From contig JAQGDQ010001255.1 of the NCBI GenBank assembly GCA_030141605.1, forward strand, positions 1-51,734: a stretch of DNA of 51,734 nucleotides. The letters run 5' to 3'. The translations under genes were made by a program, and so were the position numbers. This document shows, piece after piece, positions 34,601 to 37,912 of the stretch. The notes beneath the pieces were generated by a model. The model did not search any database. It was not told where the DNA came from and saw only the letters and a list, made by a program, of their open reading frames with translations. How positions within the stretch are numbered: position 1 is the first letter of the stretch; each line of letters starts with the position of its first letter. The DNA is from Tubiluchus corallicola. Its lineage: Eukaryota > Priapulida > Priapulimorpha > Priapulimorphida > Tubiluchidae.

Positions 34601-36267
34601 AACCGCCTGTAATTACCAAGGTGTTTGAGCTGCAGTTACCTGTGGGCGGGGGTCATGGTTCAAACAAGGTAGTTTTTAACCGCCTGTAATTACCAAGGTG
34701 TTTGAGCTGCAGTTACCTGTGGGCGGGGGTCATGGTTCAAACAAGGTAGGTTTCAACCGCCTGTGATTACCAAGGTGTTTGAGCTGCAGTTACCTGCGGG
34801 CAGGGGTCATGGTTCAAAGAAGGTAGGTTTCAACTGTTTGTGATTACCAAGGTGTTTGAGCTGCAGTTACTTGTGGGCGGGGGTCATGGTTCAAACATGG
34901 TAGGTTCCGTATCATTTAATTTTTTAGTACTTTTTCACAGTGTTGTCACATGTCACATTGTTTTCACATTACTGCAACTTGGAAATTTTGCCGGTGATCG
35001 TTATAGTTTTTTGAAGATTATTTATTTTTGTATAGTGTAAAATCCTTATAAATACATGCTTGAACGCTGTACAGAGTGGCAAAAGAACATAAAGCTAATA
35101 CTAATGTGATCATTTAAAACAGATAAATAATACAAAATTTTGCAAGAAAAACTGTGTAAAATAAAATATGTGTTATAAAATAGTTAATCAAGCCGTTAGG
35201 AAGAAACAGTTCACTCCATATCAGCTTGAAATGTGAAAATCACAGTAAAACTCCCGCATATTTCCATCACAATAATAACAATAAAATTCGATTTGGTTAT
35301 AGAACTGCAAAACTTTATTAGTAACATTTTTTTTCATTGGCTTCGTTTATGCAGTGCTGGTGACCCAGAGATTTGTTAGCAGATGATGTTTTTGTTTCAA
35401 TGTACGTCATACATGACGATTTTGTTCATAATGCAAAAGAGTGACGGAAAAACAAATAAAATACTACGAACCAAAATAAAACAGTCTGTTTTCTCAAATG
35501 TTGCCTTTCGTAGCTTCTAACATCAAATTAATTAACTTCATATGAAGCTTGACAAAATGAAGCTGTTTTTGCTTACAAACATATATTGTATGTGATATTC
35601 ACTGTGACTAAGTGTGGGAGTATCAAGTTCCATTATTACGCATACGTTTTGATATTGCAGAAGATAACGTATACTAACCCATACGCTCAGAGGCGAGTCT
35701 TTCATCTCAGAACAAGTCGGAGTGATCTAGTTCAGTTTAAAGAGGAAAAGATGGATATTGCAGCAGGGGAGTCGTATACTATAGGTGTGTAACTTATCTT
35801 TGTTGTAGATACCTTATCTTACCTTACCGTGCTTTGTGTGCATTACATAGGATAAGTTACTAATCATTAATATTATTTTTAACAAGTCAATATACCAAGG
35901 CATGATGAATGCCATTATAGCACACTTGTTATGAAAGCATAACGTTTTGACTGTTCCACAACCTTGTTCAAATGATACTTACTTCTCTAGCAGCCATTAG
36001 AGAAGTGAGCGTCCTCTCGGAGAGTAAGTCGCGGCAAGTTTTGTTCTCTAATCTGAATGCGCCGTAACATACGTAATATGTATACATATTGTCTTTATAT
36101 ACTTATCGTATTTCATATGCTTGTCATTTAATTTGCAAAATACTTGTATTTTAGGTCTGAAATTTATGCCGTCCACATTTACTGGTGCTGCTGAGATTCT
36201 CGTATTCATCAACGACGAAGATGATAAAAATGAGGAAACTTTCAGTGTACGTGCTACTTATGTTTAA
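1463..36267 (+). CDS. NPHP4: Nephrocystin-4 (NPHP4), 5'-partial, 26 exons
   Basis: The gene encodes a scaffold protein of the ciliary transition zone, which in vertebrates works with NPHP1 and RPGRIP1L to gate entry into the cilium. Exons were found by reading translated blocks that match NPHP4 in order and joining them at splice sites: 1463-1606, 2014-2198, 2518-2729, 3476-3663, 5092-5264, 6214-6349, 7592-7822, 8732-8811, 9346-9538, 11222-11322, 12667-12855, 13745-13837, 17865-17979, 18898-19074, 20918-21184, 22436-22618, 24298-24524, 26729-26918, 27869-27946, 29377-29533, 30294-30409, 30763-30929, 32615-32764, 33763-33898, 35661-35784, 36155-36267. The sum is 4125 nt, 1374 codons plus stop, with every phase consistent. 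Human NPHP4 is about 1426 residues, so only about 50 N-terminal residues are missing. Recognisable blocks include [49 protein letters not shown] (C2-like), [11 protein letters not shown] and the C-terminal ITYTNPY. The final introns are ordinary except for one GC-AG intron and the amplified exon 24 donor. Apparently an intact functional gene. Confidence 0.96.
1532..2059 (+). repeat. Inverted repeat, right arm (NPHP4 exon 1 end to exon 2 start)
   Basis: This arm pairs with 1-537 in inverted orientation across a spacer of about 1 kb (538-1531). It carries the intact, in-frame exon pieces of the main gene. Confidence 0.9.
1838..1912 (+). repeat. tRNA-like (B-box) fragment; inverted copy at about 150-226
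   Basis: It contains GGTTCGATTCC, a good RNA polymerase III B-box, followed by a T-rich run, with a weaker tRNA-like 5' half. The T-stem pairs poorly, so a functional tRNA is unlikely. It is probably a remnant of a tRNA-derived SINE within intron 1 and is present in both inverted arms. Confidence 0.45.
2014..2198 (+). CDS. NPHP4: NPHP4 exon 2 (residues 49-110)
   Basis: Acceptor ttttaaag ends at 2013 and donor GTAAAG starts at 2199. It encodes [20 protein letters not shown] and [12 protein letters not shown], the conserved 'phe-his-thr ... vval/vvelv' and 'SCGFGILRIF'-type blocks of NPHP4. It ends in phase 2 and joins exon 3 through a split AG|T serine codon. The first 46 bases also lie in the inverted repeat. 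Confidence 0.93.
2518..2729 (+). CDS. NPHP4: NPHP4 exon 3 (residues 110-181)
   Basis: Acceptor tttttag ends at 2517; the donor GTATAT at 2730 is chosen because it leaves phase 1, which matches the next exon. It encodes [11 protein letters not shown] and [20 protein letters not shown], corresponding to the 'HGTPRALL' region of human NPHP4. Confidence 0.92.
2818..3015 (+). repeat. Dispersed repeat family 'CACTGAACCAGCAGAGGTG', copy 1
   Basis: A stretch of roughly 150-200 bp sharing ordered motifs (tgtggcatgactgg, then cactgaaccagcagaggtg) with 12953-13135, 23595-23700 and 31076-31250. All four copies lie in NPHP4 introns in the same orientation and are diverged, which suggests an old SINE-like family. 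Family unknown. Confidence 0.6.
3476..3663 (+). CDS. NPHP4: NPHP4 exon 4 (residues 181-243)
   Basis: Acceptor cattttag ends at 3475 and donor GTAAGT starts at 3664. It encodes [15 protein letters not shown] and NIVERRVR, matching 'FTLYPSLEKFEEEL' and 'EILERRLR' of human NPHP4. It ends in phase 0. Confidence 0.93.
3785..3840. repeat. Degenerate GATTA microsatellite
   Basis: Repeated gattagatt/gactagatt units in intron 4. Confidence 0.6.
4011..4362. mobile_element. Possible small hAT-like remnant
   Basis: The left edge starts with CAGGGGCGGATACAGG, a terminus style seen in many animal hAT elements. The right edge around 4345-4362 has a degraded C-rich counterpart (caccccctaaatctgcc). The target-site duplication is not clear. 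Confidence 0.35.
4772..4852. repeat. Short direct repeat, two units of about 35 bp
   Basis: tgtagcgccactaagt and tgtagcgccacttagt units, each followed by 'tagtagtctg', occur side by side. Confidence 0.6.
4872..4951 (-). repeat. tRNA-derived sequence (SINE or tRNA pseudogene)
   Basis: On the minus strand it shows a perfect T-arm, GTGAG-TTCGAGT-CTCAC, and an A-box-like ggttaggtgc. The acceptor and anticodon stems do not pair well, so a working tRNA is unlikely; a tRNA-derived SINE head or pseudogene fits better. Confidence 0.55.
5092..5264 (+). CDS. NPHP4: NPHP4 exon 5 (residues 244-301)
   Basis: Acceptor aattcag ends at 5091 and donor GTAAGT starts at 5265. It encodes [20 protein letters not shown] followed by a serine/arginine-rich stretch, the counterpart of 'VGVHNGLGFVQRPQVVVL'. 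It ends in phase 2. Confidence 0.92.
5669..6085. mobile_element. pogo/Tigger-like MITE
   Basis: A 417-bp element with terminal inverted repeats starting CAGTGTTCCCTC and ending GAGGGAACACTG, flanked by the TA dinucleotide (5667-5668 and 6086-6087) expected for Tc1/mariner/pogo insertion. It has no transposase and is non-autonomous. The 'tacttcgcgg' subterminal motif occurs at both ends. Confidence 0.88.
6214..6349 (+). CDS. NPHP4: NPHP4 exon 6 (residues 301-346)
   Basis: Acceptor gtttttag ends at 6213 and donor GTAACA starts at 6350. It encodes [18 protein letters not shown], the counterpart of 'GHPAFAVIFQLEYVFSSP'. Confidence 0.93.
6350..7591. other. NPHP4 intron 6, no feature recognised
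   Basis: AT-rich intron of about 1.2 kb. It was read on both strands, with no ORF of interest, tandem array or paired termini seen. Confidence 0.4.
7592..7822 (+). CDS. NPHP4: NPHP4 exon 7 (residues 347-423)
   Basis: Acceptor catctgcag ends at 7591 and donor GTATGA starts at 7823. Seventy-seven codons in phase 0 encode [12 protein letters not shown] and [11 protein letters not shown], aligning to 'VRWAVWNP' and 'HCLVYKV' of NPHP4. Confidence 0.92.
8012..8630. mobile_element. Unclassified MITE, copy 1
   Basis: A 619-bp element homologous along its length to 27961-28611. It starts near 'gctagcatagcaaaatcgtc' and ends with the inverted form around 'tatgccgacttctggacg'. The copy 2 termini define the inverted repeat more clearly. 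No ORF with a transposase motif. Confidence 0.75.
8732..8811 (+). CDS. NPHP4: NPHP4 exon 8 (residues 424-450)
   Basis: Acceptor gtttgcag ends at 8731 and donor GTAAGT starts at 8812. This short exon lies in the poorly conserved central linker ([19 protein letters not shown]). It is supported mainly by phase continuity with exons 7 and 9 and by good splice sites. Confidence 0.82.
8825..8945. repeat. Two-unit direct repeat in intron 8
   Basis: 'gaacgaaaatatccaggaaa' and 'gaaccaaaatatcgaggaaa', each followed by 'ctctt-ttgacgaat', are about 70 bp apart. Confidence 0.6.
9346..9538 (+). CDS. NPHP4: NPHP4 exon 9 (residues 450-514)
   Basis: Acceptor atattgcag ends at 9345 and donor GTAGAG starts at 9539. 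It encodes a Ser/Gln/Pro-rich, probably disordered linker ([20 protein letters not shown]). This corresponds to the variable Pro/Ser-rich middle of NPHP4. Confidence 0.82.
9621..10656. repeat. 40-bp minisatellite, about 26 units
   Basis: The unit contains cttttgaaccttgaaatctt followed by gccttataagcaggattctg. Variant positions (aagcagAGttc or aagcagGAttc, TTgcc or TTacc) alternate along the array; unit edges are degraded at both ends. It lies in intron 9. Antisense ORFs across it are repeat artefacts. Confidence 0.95.
10985..11205. repeat. Degenerate GATGTGATG/TAATG simple repeat
   Basis: Low-complexity stretch of short 'gatgtgatgtaatg'-like units just upstream of exon 10. Confidence 0.8.
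11222..11322 (+). CDS. NPHP4: NPHP4 exon 10 (residues 515-548)
   Basis: Acceptor tttgtag ends at 11221 and donor GTTTGG, a weaker site, starts at 11323. It encodes [15 protein letters not shown], almost identical to the conserved 'LQELPFTPLHAPIVV' block. Confidence 0.93.
11567..12231. mobile_element. TTAA-flanked non-autonomous DNA transposon
   Basis: Terminal inverted repeats AGCACAAGAAAA at the left and TTTTCTTGTCCT at the right, with TTAA directly outside both (11563-11566 and 12232-12235). TTAA specificity fits piggyBac or Kolobok. No transposase ORF is present in 665 bp. Confidence 0.6.
12383..12571. repeat. About 33-bp T-rich tandem repeat, 5-6 units
   Basis: Units of 'atcaaatttgattagtttaa' followed by a ttttcttttttc run. 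Each unit contains the palindrome ATCAAATTTGAT. It lies upstream of the exon 11 acceptor and could lengthen the pyrimidine-rich region. Confidence 0.85.
12667..12855 (+). CDS. NPHP4: NPHP4 exon 11 (residues 548-611)
   Basis: Acceptor tttttcag ends at 12666 and donor GTTACT starts at 12856. It encodes [16 protein letters not shown] and [16 protein letters not shown], matching 'SSGFPEILDANK' and 'CLQSNEMVLQFLAFSR'. Confidence 0.93.
12953..13135 (+). repeat. Dispersed repeat family, copy 2
   Basis: It shares tgtggcatgactgg and cactgaaccagcagag with copy 1, and 'gaattcggcagcag' with copy 3 (gaactcggcagcag). Confidence 0.6.
13745..13837 (+). CDS. NPHP4: NPHP4 exon 12 (residues 611-642)
   Basis: Acceptor attgcag ends at 13744 and donor GTTTGT starts at 13838. 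It encodes [19 protein letters not shown], the highly conserved '[17 protein letters not shown]' block. A 3.3-kb minisatellite begins about 75 bp downstream. Confidence 0.95.
13915..17223. repeat. 3.3-kb minisatellite, 40-bp units with shorter 34-bp variants
   Basis: The long unit is gctagttgctaagtaggttt + tcttttccatggtactcaaa; a short variant lacks 'tgcta' and part of the T/C run. About 80-plus units. Higher-order duplication is visible: marker variants at 15161, 15241 and 15416 recur exactly 865 bp later (16026, 16106, 16281). Markers at 16281 and 16478 recur 514 bp later (16795, 16992). A single unit near 14749 carries an insertion (ggactacatcgtcaca). Confidence 0.95.
17450..17515 (+). repeat. 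Truncated tRNA-like sequence
   Basis: It has an A-box-like ggtcgcctagcggtctatg and a B-box ggttcgaatcc with a mostly paired T-arm, and the ends gggaata/tgcttcc pair partly. At 66 nt it is too short for an anticodon arm of normal size. Likely a SINE remnant or pseudogene. Confidence 0.5.
17865..17979 (+). CDS. NPHP4: NPHP4 exon 13 (residues 642-680)
   Basis: Acceptor cttcag ends at 17864 and donor GTATTT starts at 17980. It encodes [20 protein letters not shown], corresponding to the 'ILVPVSRDGTFDAGSPGF' region. Confidence 0.92.
18050..18405. repeat. 16-bp minisatellite, about 22 units
   Basis: Unit accacaatgactcagt with scattered substitutions (gact/gact-gag, aacgact). It lies in intron 13. 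Confidence 0.93.
18420..18897. other. Rest of intron 13, no feature recognised
   Basis: AT-rich sequence up to the exon 14 acceptor with no repeat or ORF that could be supported. Confidence 0.4.
18898..19074 (+). CDS. NPHP4: NPHP4 exon 14 (residues 681-739)
   Basis: Acceptor tctgcag ends at 18897 and donor GTAATT starts at 19075. It encodes [17 protein letters not shown] and [20 protein letters not shown], the C2-like segment and the best conserved block of the protein. Confidence 0.96.
19295..20745. repeat. 31-bp minisatellite, about 46 units, with higher-order blocks
   Basis: Unit gtgaacagtggagtagtgtt + acagtacagta. A marker variant 'cagtagtactgaacagtgggg' style block at 19971 recurs at 20191 (220 bp). 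The 'gtggagtagcgtta' block at 20361 recurs at 20619 (258 bp). It lies in intron 14. Confidence 0.95.
20918..21184 (+). CDS. NPHP4: NPHP4 exon 15 (residues 740-828)
   Basis: Acceptor cttccag ends at 20917. The donor GTAAGC at 21185 was preferred over an earlier GTGTTG at 21156 because only it keeps phase 0 into exon 16 and retains the basic FKKRKN block, like human 'SSRRKHV'. It encodes [16 protein letters not shown]. Confidence 0.94.
21185..22435. other. NPHP4 intron 15, no feature recognised
   Basis: Two open frames (21397-21714, 21656-21844) show no conserved motif. No paired termini or tandem array seen. Confidence 0.4.
22436..22618 (+). CDS. NPHP4: NPHP4 exon 16 (residues 829-889)
   Basis: Acceptor aacgtcag ends at 22435 and donor GTACAA starts at 22619. 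It encodes [16 protein letters not shown] and [16 protein letters not shown], matching 'DVDSELAAML' and 'RRRKLERMRSVRLQE'. It is charged and probably helical. Confidence 0.93.
22917..23373. mobile_element. pogo/Tigger-like MITE
   Basis: A 457-bp element with inverted termini CAGTCAACCTCGAGTATAAG and the matching CTTATATTCGAGGTTGACTG, flanked by TA at 22915-22916 and 23374-23375. Internal copies of 'tataagggac' recur as subterminal repeats. No transposase. Confidence 0.9.
23595..23700 (+). repeat. Dispersed repeat family, copy 3 (short)
   Basis: It shares gatctagaactcggcagcag with the start of the family and a degraded 'gacactgaagtgatgccaa' end. Confidence 0.45.
23956..24028 (+). repeat. tRNA-Thr(UGU)-like pseudogene or SINE head
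   Basis: Exactly 73 nt with a perfect T-arm CCTGG-TTCAATT-CCAGG (24004-24020) and a 7-bp acceptor with one mismatch. The anticodon loop CTTGTAA is at tRNA position 32-38, giving anticodon TGT (23989-23991). The D-arm is lost and the anticodon stem has two mismatches, so it is probably not functional. Confidence 0.55.
24298..24524 (+). CDS. NPHP4: NPHP4 exon 17 (residues 890-965)
   Basis: Acceptor tttccag ends at 24297 and donor GTATAC starts at 24525. It encodes [19 protein letters not shown] and [20 protein letters not shown], an Ig/MSP-like beta-sandwich segment strongly conserved with human NPHP4. Confidence 0.96.
24680..25230. mobile_element. TTAA-flanked MITE (Kolobok/piggyBac type)
   Basis: Perfect 13-bp inverted termini AGGAAAACCGGAT and ATCCGGTTTTCCT, flanked by TTAA at 24676-24679 and 25231-25234. 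The AGG start fits Kolobok better than piggyBac. 551 bp, no transposase. Confidence 0.82.
25235..26728. other. Rest of intron 17; assembly ambiguity at 26133-26134
   Basis: No gene or repeat was recognised. Two N bases at 26133-26134 mark an unresolved position. Open frames at 25622-25909 and 26395-26733 have no conserved features. Confidence 0.5.
26729..26918 (+). CDS. NPHP4: NPHP4 exon 18 (residues 965-1028)
   Basis: Acceptor tttgtag ends at 26728 and donor GTACAT starts at 26919. It encodes [20 protein letters not shown] and [12 protein letters not shown], matching '[20 protein letters not shown]' and 'ETAHVPFKFQSF'. Confidence 0.95.
26952..27563. mobile_element. piggyBac-like MITE
   Basis: Inverted termini CCCTTTCACT and AGTGAAAGGG flanked by TTAA (26948-26951 and 27564-27567). 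The CCCTTT start is typical of piggyBac elements. 612 bp, no transposase. It contains a GT/GC-rich alternating purine-pyrimidine stretch at about 27345-27420. Confidence 0.82.
27869..27946 (+). CDS. NPHP4: NPHP4 exon 19 (residues 1029-1054)
   Basis: Acceptor atcttag ends at 27868 and donor GTATTC starts at 27947. This 26-codon linker exon ([19 protein letters not shown]) sits where vertebrate NPHP4 has a variable Ser/Lys-rich loop. A MITE starts only 14 bp after its donor. Confidence 0.85.
27961..28611. mobile_element. Unclassified MITE, copy 2, next to exon 19 donor
   Basis: A 651-bp element whose ends match in inverted orientation over about 45 bp: ccatatgtgtgcttgca at the left and tgcaagcgcacatacgg at the right, followed by 'gtcggca'-type subterminal sequence. 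It is homologous to 8012-8630. It lies 14 bp downstream of the exon 19 splice donor. The superfamily could not be assigned because no clear target duplication was seen. Confidence 0.8.
28612..29067. other. Intron 19 segment, no feature recognised
   Basis: The ORF at 28792-29061 has no conserved features and lacks exon-like homology to NPHP4. Confidence 0.4.
29068..29221. repeat. 46-bp tandem repeat, 3.3 copies
   Basis: Unit starts gcactgtgataggaagccat; copies at 29068, 29114 and 29160 differ at one base, and a partial copy follows at 29206. The near-identity suggests recent amplification. Confidence 0.93.
29377..29533 (+). CDS. NPHP4: NPHP4 exon 20 (residues 1055-1107)
   Basis: Acceptor tatttag ends at 29376 and donor GTAACG starts at 29534. 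It encodes [10 protein letters not shown]-type strands ([20 protein letters not shown]) and [11 protein letters not shown], nearly the same as 'LQPHVVDQVFRFYHPE' and '[11 protein letters not shown]'. Confidence 0.96.
29534..30293. other. NPHP4 intron 20, no feature recognised
   Basis: It contains two short near-repeats of 'aaaattagacactgtgactt' around 29935-29985 but no gene or transposon ends. Confidence 0.4.
30294..30409 (+). CDS. NPHP4: NPHP4 exon 21 (residues 1107-1145), GC donor
   Basis: Acceptor tttgcag ends at 30293. It encodes [17 protein letters not shown] and [19 protein letters not shown]. No GT lies near the required phase-0 end after IFIK; the junction reads AAG|GCAATT, so the intron is GC-AG. 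The homologous join 'IFLK/VASG' in human NPHP4 fixes the position. Confidence 0.92.
30763..30929 (+). CDS. NPHP4: NPHP4 exon 22 (residues 1146-1201)
   Basis: Acceptor tccaccag ends at 30762 and donor GTAAAA starts at 30930. It encodes [15 protein letters not shown] and [20 protein letters not shown], aligning with 'PEIKDFFVIIYSDRW' and '[17 protein letters not shown]'. Confidence 0.95.
31076..31250 (+). repeat. Dispersed repeat family, copy 4
   Basis: It shares 'ggcagggcttactcaa' with copy 1 and 'gagccactgaactagcagag' with copies 1 and 2. Confidence 0.55.
31655..31756. repeat. 102-bp hairpin with 38-bp arms
   Basis: Left arm starts GAAGTTAAAATGTCCGTAAA and right arm ends with its reverse complement; the 38-bp arms differ at one base and enclose about 26 nt. 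It could be a minimal foldback transposon or a transcribed hairpin. It lies in intron 22. Confidence 0.85.
31990..32544 (-). mobile_element. 5S rRNA-derived SINE (SINE3 type)
   Basis: A 555-bp minus-strand element flanked by a perfect 12-bp duplication CAGTTTTTTTTA (31978-31989 and 32545-32556). The 5' head (32544 down to 32430) is a 5S rRNA derivative containing 'accgaagttaagcaac', 'gtgcttggatgggtgaccgc' and 'aataccaggtgctgtaggct'. A unique body of about 400 bp and a short A-rich tail follow. The 5S internal promoter (A box, intermediate element, C box) is largely retained, so RNA polymerase III transcription was likely. Confidence 0.9.
32430..32544 (-). ncRNA. 5S rRNA-like head of the SINE
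   Basis: About 115 nt aligning end to end with animal 5S rRNA, with changes in helix I and in the loop C region. It is continuous with the SINE body and not followed by a T-run terminator at the 5S end, so it is not a free 5S gene. Confidence 0.85.
32615..32764 (+). CDS. NPHP4: NPHP4 exon 23 (residues 1201-1251)
   Basis: Acceptor attttttag-type tract ends at 32614 and donor GTAATT starts at 32765. It encodes [19 protein letters not shown] and [17 protein letters not shown], the counterpart of 'RGTQTVRKVRAFTSHPQEL' and 'HVGVRPLRAGSRF'. Confidence 0.95.
33071..33556. mobile_element. hAT-like MITE
   Basis: A 486-bp element with termini TAGTGTTGCTCCGGGTA and the inverted GTAGCAACACTA. It is flanked by a perfect 8-bp duplication ATAGTTAC (33063-33070 and 33557-33564), the size made by hAT transposases. 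Internal 'tatccga' motifs recur near both ends. No transposase. Confidence 0.9.
33763..33898 (+). CDS. NPHP4: NPHP4 exon 24 (residues 1251-1296), amplified 3' end
   Basis: Acceptor tttgtag ends at 33762. It encodes [18 protein letters not shown] then [12 protein letters not shown], like 'VDVDCHQLVASWLVCLCC'. The donor GTAGGT at 33899 follows GSNK in phase 0. The last 69 bases and the donor are the first of 14 tandem 77-bp copies. Only this first donor keeps the frame open, since reading on meets TAA after six codons. Confidence 0.94.
33830..34907 (+). repeat. 77-bp tandem array of the NPHP4 exon 24/intron junction, 14 units
   Basis: Each unit contains the last part of exon 24 (from 'caaccgcctgtaattacc') through the donor aag|gtaggt and the first 11 intron bases. 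The phrase ggttcaaac occurs at 33887 and then every 77 bp to 34888. Units vary (gcgggcggg/gtgggcagg, gtgtttgag/gtgttcgag). A three-unit pattern repeats 231 bp apart (marker at 34239 and 34470). Unit length is not a multiple of three. Confidence 0.97.
34908..35660. other. Rest of intron 24, no feature recognised
   Basis: AT-rich, no ORF or repeat that can be supported. Confidence 0.4.
35661..35784 (+). CDS. NPHP4: NPHP4 exon 25 (residues 1297-1338)
   Basis: Acceptor atattgcag ends at 35660 and donor GTGTGT starts at 35785. It encodes [19 protein letters not shown] and AAGESYTIG, matching 'RITYTNPYPSRRTFHL' and 'GGGETYTIG'. Confidence 0.96.
36155..36267 (+). CDS. NPHP4: NPHP4 terminal exon 26 (residues 1338-1374)
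   Basis: Acceptor tattttag ends at 36154. It encodes [19 protein letters not shown] and [15 protein letters not shown], with stop TAA at 36265-36267. It aligns end to end with the human C-terminus '[25 protein letters not shown]', showing the true C-terminus. Confidence 0.96.
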
Positions 36268-37529
36268 CGAGATCGAATACGGTCTATTTAGATGCAAAAG
36301 ATGTGCTAACATGTTTCTAACATCATCAACTATGCACAATGTTACAGAGATTACGTTTGAGTGTTGCTTCTGCATTTGTTAATTTATTCATTCATTAATT
36401 TATTCACTTATTCTGAGTGATAGATAGGTCGACACACATTCTTTTGAAGTTCTGTGAATGTAGACTTGGTTGCGTTCATGCAGTGCCACATTAACAGCGC
36501 ATTATATTTACATGTGACTATAGTGTCATCTCATCCGTCCAGTTAATATTTTACACGTTACTTTAGTAACATGTTTTGAAAGAATTTTTGCTTTCTCGTA
36601 TTTTATACCTGAGGTTTTAAGACTGCAGTTGACCACTGTGTGTCGCCACTTTCCCTAATTGCCCCTGAACAAACCCATTGGGGATTGTGATGTAATGATG
36701 ATTTTATATGACTGAAAGAAACGTGTTACCGCTTACTTAGTTAATGTGTAAGTGCAAAATACAAACGTATTTACAATAAGAGAAAACTGATATATCATTA
36801 ATTTCTCTTGTGTAATTCCCAACTGCCAGACAATAATTTACTCAAAACAATAAAATCGTTTAAGTTCCCAAAATATCATTTCAGTTTCCCTAAATGAAGT
36901 GTTAATTCTGGTAATTTTGGAAACACCTTTTTCAGCTGTAGTCTTTGATTTCTTAATCAGCATTGGGTAACTGTGAATTATGAAAAAACTATGTAAGTTA
37001 AAATCTGTTTAGTCTACAACAGGCATGTAATTTTGTTTTATTTTTAATAATATTAATGAAACTTATCATTTTGAAAAAGTTGAATATATTTGCATAGCAA
37101 GTCTGTACTTAATGTAAAACAACTTACATTGTATTACTGTATATGTATAATAGTCTTACTTTTTATAGACATTTTTAGAACGACAACATTATCGTATTTA
37201 GAATGTATTGGATTGTAAAAATATGATAATTAAACATTTCATAGCTTTCTGAAGAATTTGCTTTGTTTTGTTGTGTCAGTTTGCTAATAGACTTTGAGCT
37301 TTGATGATACGGTGTTTAATCTGTGGTGACAAATGTAAAAACTTAACAACATTTCACTGAAAATTGATGCACCATTTTAACTCTAATTACACAACTATTT
37401 GATACTTAACACAACATAATTGTGGAAAGTTGTAATGATGATGAGAAGTGGACAATGTCTGTGTGTAAGTTTCTGCTGACCAACACGGATTAATACTTAA
37501 CTCATGTACACACAAAAAATTGCACATAA
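36268..37529 (+). other. NPHP4 3' UTR and 3' flank
   Basis: AT-rich sequence with no credible ORF. AATAAA at 36849-36854 is a plausible polyadenylation signal about 580 bp after the stop, so the 3' UTR probably ends near 36870. No other feature was recognised up to the CCAC-rich stretch at 37530. Confidence 0.5.
36849..36854 (+). promoter_or_regulatory. Candidate polyadenylation signal of NPHP4
   Basis: AATAAA on the coding strand 582 bp after the stop codon. It is the first canonical hexamer noticed downstream of the last exon. Confidence 0.45.
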
Positions 37530-37640
37530 ACCCACGCCACTATATCCTTACCACCCACACCACGCCACACCCACCATGCTACCCACACTACACCACACCA
37601 TCATGCCACTGCCATTGCAGATGATGATGATGATAAGATT
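37530..37640. repeat. CCAC-rich low-complexity and GAT microsatellite
   Basis: Irregular 'cccacaccacgccacaccca' sequence followed by gatgatgatgatgat. Confidence 0.75.
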
Positions 37641-37912
37641 GATGCAATTTGAAATTGTGCAATGAAAAACGCTAGACCATCCACCAATAATTAGAAATGC
37701 ACACTGCTTCCATAATGACGGTATTGCAACCTAGGTTGCTAACTCTTAACAGATAGCTTTATACAGCCAACATAAAACTGATGAAACAGTCTGTAGGTAG
37801 AATATAATGGGTGACATCCAACAATGGATAACGCCCTACGCAATCCACATTTCGTAGTTCGCAACTCGCACTGAGAGCTGCAAAAAAACAAAAAAAAACT
37901 AAGTTTGAGTAA

